Origin: Pelobates cultripes
Lineage: Eukaryota; Chordata; Amphibia; Anura; Pelobatidae
Length of the DNA: 64,000 bases
Reading direction: 5' to 3'
NCBI GenBank assembly: GCA_933207985.1
Contig: OW240921.1
Location: forward strand, 112,369,332 to 112,433,331
The notes under the pieces are model-generated. The model saw only the letters and a list, made by a program, of their open reading frames with translations. It had not been told where the DNA came from and did not search any database. This document shows, in pieces, positions 35,770 through 47,681 of this stretch. The stretch's first letter is position 1. The number at the start of each line of letters is the position of its first letter. The position numbers and the translations under genes are program-made.

Positions 35770-35966
35770 GCTTGTCCGCGGTGCCCGGCCGGACTGATAG
35801 GAAGGTGCACACTCAGTGTGCACTTCCTGTCAGTCCGGCCGGTTAAAGGAAACAGAAAATCCGCGCGGAACAGGAGTTTCTGTTTCCTGTAACCGGCTGG
35901 ACTGACAGGACGTGCACACTGAGTGTGCACCTTCCTATCAGTCCGGCCGGGCACCGCGGACCAGCG
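35770..35966. repeat. Near-perfect palindrome of about 190 bp next to the gap
   Basis: GTCCGCGGTGCCCGGCCGGAC at the left returns inverted at about 35943-35961. Nested inside are GTGCACACTCAGTGTGCAC-type palindromes and paired GGAAACAGAAA/TTTCTGTTTCC arms around 35846-35900. Confidence 0.9.
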
Positions 35967-36150
35967 AGCAGCTCGGCCACGCTACAGGGGAGGGGAGGAG
36001 AGGAGCAGCTGCAGCCGCATGAGGCTCTTTACAGAGCACTAAGGCGGCTGCAGCATTTAAAGGGCCGGCTCTGTAGTGGCCGGTCTTAACAGAATTTAGG
36101 GTGGCCTGGGGGGCAATTGCCTCCCTGCCGCCCGGCCCAGCCCGCCCCTG
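35770..36150. mobile_element. Right part of a hAT-like element; left end in the gap
   Basis: The segment ends CCCGGCCCAGCCCGCCCCTG at 36150, which inverted reads CAGGGGCGGGCTGGG, a typical hAT-like start. The partner end and duplication would lie in the gap or are missing. Confidence 0.5.
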
Positions 36151-38184
36151 CACCTGGTGGACACTCCCCTAGGGGACCAGATGGGAAACTGGGAAACATA
36201 CTGACCCTTAGCCAATCACATACATACACCTTTAAACACTCCCACAATTACATCACAATCCCTCCTCTCTGTCCTGGAGATAATTGGGAAGTAATCCAAT
36301 TATCTCCAAGGACAGAGGCAAAACTCCATTACACACATTTTCAGTAAAAGACATAAAATTACACACAGTCACATTTATTACATAAAGCATATACATCCTA
36401 CCTATCCCCAGATAGCTTAGATCTGAGCGCACATTACTACTGACTGGTGCTCAAATCACATACATACAGTTCAATCGCCATGGAGCCAAAGTCTTTCACA
36501 TAGTCTTTCGTTACACAAATAGGCTCCATGGCTTAGCTATCTGGGTGATGCTGTTCATCCGGTTAAACTACCGAATGAACAGTCATTCGGTTCCGCTACC
36601 GAATGGGAAGGTAAGGAGGTTGGCGGCTCAGCAGTGTTCGCGCCAATAAGTGTGCGTTTTCAGTACCATAGTTTGGGCGCTGAACACCGCTGGCCGTTCG
36701 GGAGGTAAAATGGCCGCTGCCACGTGTTCGACAGACGAACAAAGGCCACCCAGCATTCATCAATTAAGCTGCGCTTAACCGCAGCTTCTGCGCGGTCAAT
36801 TGACGGCACACTCCAGTTCCCAGGTGATCCATCGTTCGGTAGTTTGTTCAGTAGATTGAATCTACCAAACACCCCGGCAGAAAGGCACGAATAAACCTTT
36901 CAGTAGGGGAAATAACAGGGCTGAACTGCCGGGCCATAGTCTAAAGGGGGCAGGCGAGCAACCAGGCTTCTCCAGTGCATAGTGGCGAGGCTGGTTCCGC
37001 CACAGTACCTAAGCCTTGATTGTGCTGCATCTTAAACATATTCATATATAACTGGTGGAGAGAAAAGCTGTGTATCTTAAAGGTAAAAGCAAAATGTAGA
37101 AATGCGATATTAAAATAACACCAGTAATTTGCCTAGAATTATTTTTGATAAAAGTGTATTAAATTATTTGCAAATAGTTTTTATTGAAATTTTTGCAAAA
37201 ACATTTGGGGAAAAAAACCTGTGGGAAGGGGTACAAAAGAATATAAGGGGAAAATGGGGATAATTGTTTCTCCACCCACAATTATATACATAAAGGAACA
37301 CAGGATTATTAATTTTTATATTCTGCAGTGCTGTATGATGGGATTATGCAAACAAATGTGAAATATGACAAAATATTTTAAGAATATGGAAGTGTATTAA
37401 TTCTAAACTGACACTGTGTATTTTTGTGTGATGGGCACTTTCATATCACCTTTATTAAAAGGGATCTTTTCTGTGAGGCAAAAACTATGACAAGTTCTGA
37501 CACATAAGAGAACAATGACAATAACTAGGGACAATGGCATGTTATATGAAAGGACCAAGAACAATGACAGGTAATGTTTTAATTGGATTATAACCTAGGA
37601 GCCGGGTAATACTCATACTGTTTATGACGTCACTTAAAACGCAAGTGACAATCACCTACACTTAGATACAGCCCGTCGTGACCCAGTGAGTACGGCAAGG
37701 TATTTTAAAATTAAAGTGTATTATTATGCTTCAAGATCTCGCTCTGTACTTCCTTTGTTAGACTTGTAAGCACTATAATTTAACATTAAGTTATTTTTAG
37801 CTATAGTGCATTTTTAAATGTCAGTGAGTCTTATTCACAGTGTGTGGATCAAGTTGTCCTCTATTATATAAATAGATCCACAGGTGTGTGAATCACAAGA
37901 GTCGCTTTTTCTCTTACATACTTTAAACACGGCAGAATCACGATTCATGTCTTTAAAAAAGTCACAGCAGATACAAATGTAATACAACTTAAAGGGGCAT
38001 CTACCGTAAGCGCCCCCCACTGCAAGCAGTGGTTATTCTGCATGAATTCCATAGGAGCATGTGTCAGTTCAGTGGTGGGTACACTATGGTTGTATCTGTT
38101 CGTTTTAAAGCCTGTAACTTTATTTAGTTGGTATAACTTCCATAATGAACATTTATTATAAACAAACAATAGTCACAGTGCATA
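36151..38184. other. Intergenic with several clean hairpins
   Basis: Hairpins lie at 36267-36317 (about 20-bp stem, one mismatch) and 36478-36532 (GCCATGGAGCC stem). The stretch 36540-36960 is GC-richer, with repeated ACCGAATG/CGAACG motifs, and could be an LTR or other retroelement control region. 36970-38184 is AT-rich and unrecognised. Confidence 0.4.
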
Positions 38185-38896
38185 CAGTTGTAACCAAAAT
38201 TATTCAACCCCCATTGAAAACCAGGTTTATTTTTACAGACTTTCAGCTGTTTGCAATGAACAAATCAAACAAATGCAATTGAAATAGCTCAACACGACAA
38301 ATGCTTCAAGTGTTTTCCCCAAATTAAACTGACTTCTCCAGTCTCAAAAGTATTCATCCCCCTGAATAGAATCCCTCACAACAGCACAAATATGCAAAAC
38401 AGTTGTTGCCTCAAGCACACCTCACATGAATTGCTTCATTAGTTGCACCGGGTGTGCTTATGCTAGACCACTTGAAATACCTGAAAATACATACAAAACA
38501 ATAGGCGGAGCCGCATAAAATCTTGAATAATCTGTAAAACAAAATTGAATATATACAAAATAGTGTAGTATGTCTATACAATGATATAAAGTAAGAAGAA
38601 GAATAATTCCACTCACAAGACCAGAGTCATACCATCATGTGACTCTGAGGGTATGCTTCTTTGGACCATTTGGGGGTTGTCCAGACCCTTTTGTTGACAG
38701 ATTCTTGGTGTTCCCCCTTGTGTTTCTTTAATAGGGCTTCCCAAAGAATGTCAGATATTCAGATGGTCCTTTTTGAAAAGCGATTTTATTTCAATCAAAA
38801 AATATATTCCATATACCAGGATCAGCTGGTTAAAAGTAAATTGTAATAAAAGTCCATAAAATAAAAGTCCAATAAAATGTACAGTTAATAAAAAGT

Positions 38897-38937
38897 CCAA
38901 AACGCGTTTCGCCTGTTAATTAGGCTTCCTCAGTTGG
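38897..38937 (-). ncRNA. Hammerhead-ribozyme-like motif of the Penelope-like element
   Basis: Read on the minus strand: CCAA, CUGAGGA (the CUGANGA core), a 4-bp stem with loop (GCCU...AGGC), GAA, the self-complementary ACGCGU, U (the H17 cleavage position), UUGG pairing with the first CCAA. All core strands are in the right order and on the same strand as the GIY-YIG frame, downstream of it. One additional A separates CUGAGGA from helix II, and helix III is only the short palindrome, so activity could need dimer formation or be lost. Hammerheads in Penelope-like elements are established; this instance is inferred. Confidence 0.6.
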
Positions 38938-39001
38938 CTATAAGTGTTCCATCTTCTTTACCTTCTTTTAAATATCCCGCCCGTCCTTCCCCTCCAATCA
39001 G

Positions 39002-39265
39002 GTGGTCACTTCCGGGTTTCGTGCGCTGGAACGCACCGTGGGTTTCGTGCGCTGGAACGCACCGTGCGTTCCAGCGCCGGCGTCGACTTCCGGGTTGCAC
39101 CAGAATGGAACGCACGTGCGTTCCAAATGCACCAAGCGCTCCAGCGCTGGCGTCGACTTCCGGGTTGCGCCAAGATGGAACGCACGTGCGTTCCAAAAGC
39201 TTATTTTTTCCGGCCACCGTCTGAATTGGCCGGAAAAACTCTGAATGGGACGCATATGCGTTCCA
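39002..39265. repeat. CpG-rich tandem repeats with 20-bp palindromes
   Basis: A 27-bp unit (TTTCGTGCGCTGGAACGCAC type) is repeated at about 39015-39070. It is followed by two units of about 69 bp starting GCG(T/C)TCCAGCGC(C/T)GGCGTC. Each larger unit contains the perfect palindrome TGGAACGCACGTGCGTTCCA; a degenerate third palindrome (GGGACGCATATGCGTTCC) follows near 39247. CpG density is far above the surroundings. Confidence 0.85.
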
Positions 39266-39655
39266 CACATATTAACATAGCAATTATGTCAACAAATAGA
39301 GTTAAAAGAGGTTGGGAATAGAAAGGCAAAAAAAAAAAGAGATAAATTCTAAGTGAACAATGGTTTAAACATAAAAGGGGGGGAAAGAGTGCAAAAAGGG
39401 GCATTCCTTTTTTATTCCTATATAGGGAAGGAAATTAAATGAATACCCATATTGGTTGATATGTAAAAGACATATTGTATTCCATATAGAGAAAAGGTGA
39501 ATTTGTATTCAAAAGGTGTAAAGTGCGGTGCAAAATCTATTATTTGTTCTAGGATAAATAGATACTCATGTCCCCTTTCTGTATGGAGTAAAATTAATAG
39601 ATGTAAAAATCGATATATAAATTGAAACTATTAAGCGTACTTTTTGGTGTAAAAA

Positions 39656-40287
39656 TTAATTCATAAAATGGTATAATTCAAAATCATTGTTTAGACCGTC
39701 TGGTGTCATAGTATTAAAATCAAATATAAATTTCATTTCTTCTTTCCCTATCTTGTTCGTGTAATCACCTCCTCTCCAATCTTTCTTTACTTGTTTTATT
39801 GCGCAAAAAAACATCCCTTCTGGGTTCTGCTCATGAACCGTTTTAAAGTGGTTCGAAACACTGTGGGTTTCTATGCCATTTTTTATGTTTCTAATGTGCT
39901 TTGCTACCCTAGTATTAAGACTTCGGATTGTGCGACCTACATATAGGAGGTTACATGGGCATTTTAAAACATAAATGACCCCCTTCGAATGACAGGTTAA
40001 ACGGTCCCTTATAACAATTTTTTTGTCAATATGGGGTTCTAGATCTACAAGATGTCTTTTTTTTTACTTTTCGTATTTCTGCATGCTAAACAGTACCCAC
40101 ATCCGTAGAAACCTTTTTTTTTTCCGATTGTTTTTTCTTTGTTGCTACTTTGGACTAAGGTGTTCCTTAGATTCTTCACGCCTCTGAAGATTATTCTGGG
40201 TTTTTCTGGTAAAAGGTCTTTAAGTATTGGATCGTCCCTCAGGATATTCCTGCACTGGGGTTTGTTGTGTGTCACGTTTGATTGCAT
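39656..40287 (-). pseudogene. Penelope-like GIY-YIG endonuclease domain, one frameshift
   Basis: In the family this domain is fused to a reverse transcriptase and nicks target DNA. From 40287 the frame reads NVTHNKPQCRNIL, GVKNLRNTLV and GYCLACRNTKSKKK. It shifts by one at a T-run (about 40058-40066 on the + strand) and continues with GVIYVLKCPCNLLYVGRTIR and SVSNHFKTVHEQNPEG to a TAA at 39656-39658. GVIY and YVG form the GIY-YIG core, with the following Arg and His present. The homopolymer frameshift could be real decay or a sequencing error. No reverse-transcriptase core is present upstream. Confidence 0.8.
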
Positions 40288-40304
40288 GTTAGAAATATAG
40301 CTAA

Positions 40305-41205
40305 GTCAAAAGAATGGACTACAAAGTTAAGAGAAGAGATCATCACCTTTCACAAACAGGGAAAAGGATACACAAAGATAATGAACACACTGAAATTTCC
40401 TGGAGACACCTTTGGAATCATAGTCCGCAAGTTCAAAGTTGAATGATCAGTGGCACTCTACCTGGGCAGGGCAGAAAAAGAAAGCTATCAAAGACTGCAA
40501 CCAGATTTCTAAAATGGCAGGTTGTGAAAAACCCTTGAGTGACTACAAAATACTGCACTGAGGTTTCAGTGAGCACAGTAAGGTTTGCATGCCAGAACTC
40601 TAAAACGTACACCACTACTGATCTAAAAGCAAGAAAAGTTGTTTCCAAAGCCAACAAATTGGCCACAAAAGTTTGCGGATTCTGTTCTGTGGAGCGATGA
40701 AACAAAACTGGTACTTTTCGGCCCTATGGATCAGCGTTAGGTCTGGAGAGAGAAGGAAGCATACGCAGAAAAGAACCTGCAGCGTGTGGATGACAAGATG
40801 GATTTATTTATGTATCAGGAAGTACTAGGAGAAAACCTCACTCCGAATGTGAGGAAACTGAAGCTTCAGCGTGATTGGACCTTCCAACAAGACAATGATC
40901 CCAAGCATACCTCAAATTCCACCTAGGCTTGGTTGCAAAAGAAGTCATGGAAAAATTCTACAGTGGCCATCACAGTCAGCTGACCTGTAACCCATAGAAA
41001 ATCTCTGGTAGAATTTGAAAAGGCAGTTGCACACAAACCCAAGAATATTACTGGAGTGGAGGAAATTGCTCATGAGCAGTGGGCTAATATTTCTCAGGAA
41101 CTCTGCCAGAAGCTGGTGTCTGGCTATGCATTTCGTTTACAGCAGGTCATAACCGCAAAACAATGCTCTACTAAAGATACCTGCCATGAAGCGGTTGAAT
41201 AATTT
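40305..41205 (+). pseudogene. Tc1-type transposase remnant
   Basis: Piecewise translation gives ITFHKQGKGYTKIMNTLKFP (helix-turn-helix part), then VLWSDETKLVLFGPM (first catalytic Asp), FQQDNDPKHTS (second Asp) and PIENLW (Glu). In-frame stops interrupt it many times, for example after KFKVE near 40442, before PIENLW near 40990 and after ENLW. The N-terminus of the protein is displaced by the insertion. It is a different family from the intact copy at 47900. Confidence 0.8.
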
Positions 41206-41262
41206 TGAGACTGGATAAGTCATTATAAGTTGCATTTTCAGGTGAACTTGGGAAAACCACTT

Positions 41263-44200
41263 CAAACCACCCCTAGGTGCAGCGTCGACTCGTGAACAGG
41301 ATGGTTGCAGGCTGCGTGCAATACGAGTAAGTAGACTGGGCATAGTCTCCAATATTCAAGTCCAGACGTGGGAGCTTTTGCTATACACATCTGATCTGCA
41401 TGGCTGTCAAGCTCCGCCCACCCGCCCCCTGTTTTATATTATTTTTACGGGCTCTTCGGGCAGGGGGAGTCCTAAAGTTACACATTGAATATGACTATTT
41501 GCAGGTGATGAACTTTCCCCATTGAGATGCATTTAAGATGCACCAATATCACTTCAATACATTTGAGATGTTTTGGCCTCATTAATACGGTGTATTTTTT
41601 CAAAGTTCGACTCTTTTTTGGTTTTGCATAACAAATAAATGTTTTGTAGAATGATGCCCCATAAGCCTGCCTTCTTAGCCACACCCCCTCTCCATAAAAA
41701 ATCATTATTAAATGTATGTACATACTGAATAAGCTGATAAGCTACAAAGTAACCTGCATTAGATGGAGAGGACACCGAGGGAGACATACTGTAATGCTTT
41801 TACTAACTGTTTATAGTTTCCCTGTCTGTCTGCAGCCAGGTTGTGGATTACAAGCTATTCTCTATAATGTTTCATGCTGCATATTAAAAAAAGAGATTTT
41901 TACCATTAGTTGTCCTTCTTGCGACATACTCCAAGCCCCTTGCCCTAATATACCCTTACACTAATATATACAACTTCCACGTGTCATGTTTTCATTAATG
42001 AATAGGAAGCCATGATTGGCTCCATGGTACATTCACCTTTCATTTACTCAAAAGAGGGGCATGTGTGCATGGATTAGTCAGATGTAAACAGCTGTATTTT
42101 AAGTGCTACACGTCTTACCGATTCCTTTATAGAGATTTGGGGGGAGGGGTGGTGGAGCTATAGTGCAAGATAGATCTGTAGTTCATAATGTTTAAAAAGA
42201 AAAGAAACAAGTCGAAGAATAATTTTGCCTGTTTTGTATATGTTCCTCTGTCTGTCAGATACATTCTTACATTTCTGGAGCCTGTAGTCTCCAGACAGAA
42301 ATAAGGCATCACTGGAGCGCAAAAGCAAACATAATTTATGGTTTGAGGCTTCAAACCAGGTGAAACAGGCAGGCAGCCCACATTTTGCTGTCAGCGTCTT
42401 CTTACTAGGTCCATGTTTTCTCAACTTTTCAATACTCCTCTCTTCTCTATATTTTTCTATATCTGTATTTCCTTAGAAAATGTAGACCCTTCAAGAAATC
42501 ACCTGCACTTTATAGCCTAGCTTCAAACATAAAAGACCATCGCTGTTTAAATAAATGCAATGCATTCATCCCGCACTCCTTGCTACTCTCTTTCCGTTAC
42601 TAACTACGAGTCTTACTTATTGAACAAGCAATTAAATTGTGTGTAAAAGCAATGTCATCTTGCTAGCAATCTTCTATCTGTTTTCATAACTTCCACTGTA
42701 ATGTACTAAATATATCTGTGTGTGTGGTCCCCACCGTGGAATGTCCTAGGCCATAGTCCTTCTCTGCTCACGTCAGTGATGTTTCGCAAGAGAGGATTTG
42801 GAATTCCAATCATTTCTCATCTGTTTCAAGGTAAATATTCATTGATTCTCTACTTGCGGTGCATGGGTTTTGCCAATGACCTCAAACTTCCCTTTGCCAA
42901 GTTTTCAGTCTGCCCAAGTCAGGAATGCACCCGTCCTTCACACTCTTTTCAAGCTCCTTTGATGTTTTGATAATAGTGGCATAAAAAAAAAAAACTATCC
43001 TTGATTAATCAATATAACTGCATTAGGTGTTCTACAAACACCCGGAAACATTTAAATAGTGATTGCAACTGCCTTTCAACTTCTCTGCTTTGAAGAGATA
43101 TTTATATAAGTAACAAGGCGCCATTTGTAAACAGAGAGATCTAAAATTGATGGACATTTTCCTTATTGAAAAAAAGATGAAAATGTATTTTTCTTTGTAC
43201 TATGGTAAAATAATACAGGGTAGGACAAAGGCCATGTATCTAGGGAGCTCTACAAATATATTAAGGGGTTACACACAGTAAAAGATTTCCTTAGCTAGAA
43301 AGGAAACATTTAGTTGTAGCTTTAAACACCTGCTGGACATTAGGAATAATAACTGCAAAGGACGTGACTGGTCATCGGGATACGTTCATCTAACAGAATA
43401 GCTCCTCTGCAGTTCACGTTAATGAGAGCTAATTAGAACAAACTTGGTCCGTCCACATAGATATCATGTTGTAGAGATAAAAATAGGGACGATTACATAG
43501 GGGATGGAGATCCTGTACCTATATCTCCTGTCCTGGGGTATGTTTGTGTAACGGTCTGGGATTGTATGTATGTGTGTTTGAGAATGTATCTCGCCATGTC
43601 TTAAAGTGTGTTGAGGGGCAGTCAGTGGTTTTATAAGAGACCCTATGGTTCTGATGGAAGTCCTTGTTTGAGGACATATTGATCTCTACAAAGTAATAGT
43701 ATATCATTAGAGGGCCCCAGGACTCAGAACTTCATCCCTTATCAGAATACTGGTGGTATGCGGCTGGTGACAACACTAGGGATACTAACCATGAAAATAA
43801 AATATAGTATCACTGGTATTTCCTCTAAAACTAGTAATGCGATCTCAAAATTGATATTTGTTAAGCACATGCTTCCCTATAGTGAAAAGTTTTAATAACA
43901 CAGTAACGCAGTTATTATAGTTGTCACACTTCTTGTGCGATCTTAAATTAACTTTTATAAAATAATTAGTAACTTTAGGGAACTAATATATGTTGGAAAT
44001 ACATATAATATTTTGCTTGGATTTAATAGGCTTACTTTGCATAACATGCAAACAATGCACATGAACACTCCGAGTACCATAAAAACTTCATCTCCAAGAG
44101 CGTACCTTTAATGTAAGGGGACACTCAAGTAATTTTATTTTACTCAGTACGTGAGATTTTCATACAATTAACTATATGAATGTATTTTTGTCTGGAATAG

Positions 44201-46397
44201 ATCATTCCTTAGAAAATGACACTGACTACGCATCGTTTAACCTTTAACCAATAGAGGGAGCATCAGCATCAAATTTCATTCAGGTGTTTGTCAATTAAAA
44301 AATTCTCACATTTCTTTTTTGGTGTTTTTTTTTTTTAAACATAATTAGCTCTCTCAATATAGCCTTGAAAAGTACTTTTACATTTCTAAGAATTTCTTTG
44401 TATTTAATTTTTTTTTTCTAATTTCATACAAAATTAGATTACCAAATAATTGAAATGAATTAATTTAAAAACAATCGACTTTCCTTTGTAGCTAATTTTA
44501 CTGTTACTACATAATGGCTTTTTGCAGTTATTGATTTAAAATATGTTAAAGTGTTACTGTTCACAATAAAATAATGTTTCTTATATTGAGTCCACCATGC
44601 AGACAATATAAGTAAGACTCCTATCTAAAGGGCTTCACTAATCATTCACTTTACTGCGCACCAAACGGCATTATTGGCGGATGAAGAGAAGTTTTGACCT
44701 TTTTTAGCAGCGTTACGCCTGGTTATGTTGGGAAAGGACAGCACGAGTATGGAACCACATTCAGCCGAGAAGGAATTCACTTGATAAGTCACTCTGAAAA
44801 GATAATGCTGACCTTCAGTGTGTAAAAGGGTACACGGGGGGATGGATGTGACAGCATTCGTATGACTTCCGCACGACAAAGCACGAAAATACGCGAAGCT
44901 GGGGATCGTTTCTATGCACACTCTATTGTATTACACTCCCTACCTGGAAATGTGAAGTCAGTAATGCTTTTTACACTTTAAAATCAGTTTTATCTTTCCA
45001 GATTGCCTACAAGATTAATCCTTTACTGGATGAATCGGAGGATGTACTGTGTTCGATGACCATATGCCACGGTAAGAGAAATGTGAAAAGATGGGTAGAG
45101 AAACTCGTGATGTGAGTACTTGCCAATGAATCAGATATGCCAAGAATATATTAACTCACGACTTCCCCTCCCTCAGAATGATTGAGATAAATTGATAAAG
45201 TTAAGATTGGATAATGCACTGGTAACTTCCACAGTGATTACAGATCTAAATTGGGTTATTTACAGAATATTAAGGGAATTCGATGGTTAGATTAGAACAT
45301 CACCTTTGGCCAAGTCATGATACTGTATGGAGTTACACTTGAAATTTTGTGTTTCCTTACCCTGTGTGCCTTTATCTTCATCTCTGTCCATCTCAATCTC
45401 CCCTTCCACCGTTGTCCTTGTTCACTGCACTAGCAAAGTCTTCTGGCCTCTTCCCCTCTGGTCACTTCCACTCTCTTTTTTATTATTTTCACTTTTTTTT
45501 GTACATGCGTGGCACTGGACACCCCCTATTACCCAGTTGCACAGATGGCACAAACAAGACTGCGACGTCATGTGTCAAAATTGATGCCTTCCCAGAATGC
45601 ACTCCATAGCTAACATGATTTCCGGGTCGTACATCGACAATGAGACTACTGTTATTGCCGCATGGAGCTAGTACCTCCCCAGGTGCTGCTGCGGATGCAC
45701 TGAACCACGAGGACACCAACATGTAGGTGAGGGTAGTTTCTGGTGGCCATGACAGGCAGATACAGCTACAAAATGTGAATTTGGTGGGCAGTAGGGCCTT
45801 GCCGATTACCCACTTTCATATTTTATTTTTCATGTGCAACCAACTATATAAAGACATGGCCTTAATACTAATTTTCCATTGCTGGACAAATGTTTCTGAG
45901 TTTTGTTGTTGGTTTGTTTGTTTGTTTGTTTTGCTTTATATCTAAAGAAAGCAAATCACACAAGATCACATTATCACTGGTCATGCTTTGCATTGTCACA
46001 GTCCATCCATTGATATCAAGTACGTCACGTGTTTATCTACAAGACTCTTTCATTTCCTTCCCAGGCTGATTATAACATTGAATTTTATTTAACTTTATTT
46101 TCAATTAAAAATTTTACATCTGCTTTTAAACCATTACTGCAGCCAAGAGCTAGTAGCGAGACATTTATTTATTAAAATATTGCTTTATATATTGCATAAA
46201 AATATGTACATTCATATATAGTGTGCCCCTATGCTTTATGTCAACATTTCTTACCTGAACCCTGCATGTCCCAGGTTTTCCAACAGATTGTGTTGTCAAG
46301 ATTACATCACCCTTCTAAGCATTAAACGCAAATGAGCAAGATCTTTTCTGGAATCTCTCTAAATTCGTTCTATAGGTTCCAGGTATCACAGATGGTT
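41263..46397. other. Long intergenic stretch
   Basis: A (TTTG)n run lies at about 45908-45931. Open frames at 44646-44921 and 45327-45609 have no recognisable motif. One exon-like segment (45002-45071) is described under findings. No other repeat or gene is recognised. Confidence 0.5.
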
Positions 46398-46835
46398 AAA
46401 GAAACACTGCAGTGAAAAGTAAATATTTTTTTAACACTTTATTATACCTGCTGTCTGCAGGCTTTGCAAGACACCCACCCTCTATCCCCAGCACATACTT
46501 TTAGTTTGTGTCATTGAATACTCCAATCAGATGCTTCTCATCGAATATAATGCATGTTCCCACAATTGTGGCTTTCCTATGCTTCTCAATGGTCTGTAAT
46601 ACATCTCACTGAGAAGGAAGAGAGGCAGGCACACGCTAACTTAGGTTGCCTGACACTTCTATTGGCTCTGTGGATCTAATAGAAGCGTAAGAAAACCTCC
46701 CTAGCTGTCTGTGTAACAAGCATTGCGGTGATTCTATTGAAATCTGCTGTTTTATAAACTGTTACAAATATGACAGCAAGCTGAGATGCATTATGTGTGT
46801 AGAATGTTCCTTTATAGAGACCCCTAAAGCACTGG
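46398..46835. repeat. Diverged TTAA-type MITE
   Basis: The left end TTAAAGAAACACTGCAGTG and the right end TTCCTTTATAG fit a degraded member of the TTAA MITE group; the internal length is similar. Confidence 0.4.
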
Positions 46836-47681
46836 TCTCTTGGCAGGGTAGTGGCGCTAACTTTGAGCTACACCATTCTTCAACTCATCAAGTATAATCA
46901 ATCATTTAAAGCAAGAAAGTACTGATCACCCACACAGTTTGCTAGCTGAATCAAAATGGCCCTTGATCGTTGAATAAGACGCGCTAATTCTGCTTTGCTG
47001 AGTAAACCCAAAGGAAATCTCAGACATCCTATAACAGATTTAAACCTATATCATAAACCCTGTTGGATACGGATAGGTTCCTGCACTGGATTGAGATTTT
47101 GAAAAAATCACTTTAGGACCCACATCCACAATGAGATCCATGACCGTCATGAACAGGGTCACGTTGGGAATTTAATAAGATACATCTTCATTCAACTTAC
47201 TCTGGATTCTTCATTTCAAAGCAGACAACAAGGGAACCTACAATCAAAGTAACATATTGAAATCACAGTAGAGCTGAATTCTCACAAGAATCCAGTAAAT
47301 GAATCACGTCAATAGACTGGATACATAAAACCAAACACCAGGAGACCAGATACAAACCATGAAATTAAACACACGTTACCGATGAAGTTCTACCCGTATA
47401 AAATGTATAAACTGATTTTCATGTCTATTTCAGTTACATCCAGTGATTGATGACCACTTCACAGGGCCTCACAAACAGCTTGGCAGTGATATAATATTAC
47501 TGGGATTTTTATCGCAGGATTAAGATGGAAACACGCAGAAACTGATGTTGCAGTCGTCGTTTTTTTGGCGTTGAAGAATTACAAGATATGTGCAAAAGTG
47601 ACTGGCATCAAAGTTGAGAATTGGGAAGAAACATGTTAAGCTTAGTTCGGTAAATCTCCACAGTTAAAAATAAAGCCTATA
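46836..47681. other. Intergenic, nothing recognised
   Basis: AT-rich sequence up to the Tc1 insertion site. Confidence 0.5.

Larger units (their letters stand above)
38487..40304 (-). mobile_element. Penelope-like retroelement, 5' truncated, inserted into Tc1
   Basis: The minus strand encodes the C-terminal GIY-YIG endonuclease region, followed downstream by a CpG-rich repeat block and a hammerhead-like sequence, the order expected at the 3' end of Penelope-like elements. The reverse-transcriptase part is missing. The borders are inferred from where Tc1 sequence stops and resumes. Confidence 0.75.
38185..41262 (+). mobile_element. Decayed Tc1-type transposon, split by a Penelope-like element
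   Basis: The left end is CAGTTGTAACCAAAATTATT preceded by TA (38183-38184). The left part runs to about 38486 and the transposase region resumes at about 40305. The right terminal repeat is not recognisable; the last matching sequence is GGTTGAATAATTTTGAGACT followed by about 50 bases. The intervening 1.8 kb belongs to the Penelope-like insertion. Confidence 0.75.

Noticed and set aside
35938..36153. 71-codon frame over GC-rich DNA beside the gap
   Set aside because: It lies in a palindrome and the end of a hAT-like element; composition explains the lack of stops.
44646..44921. 91-codon minus-strand frame with several Cys
   Set aside because: No recognisable domain, splice context or conservation evidence; this length is expected by chance in a window of this size.
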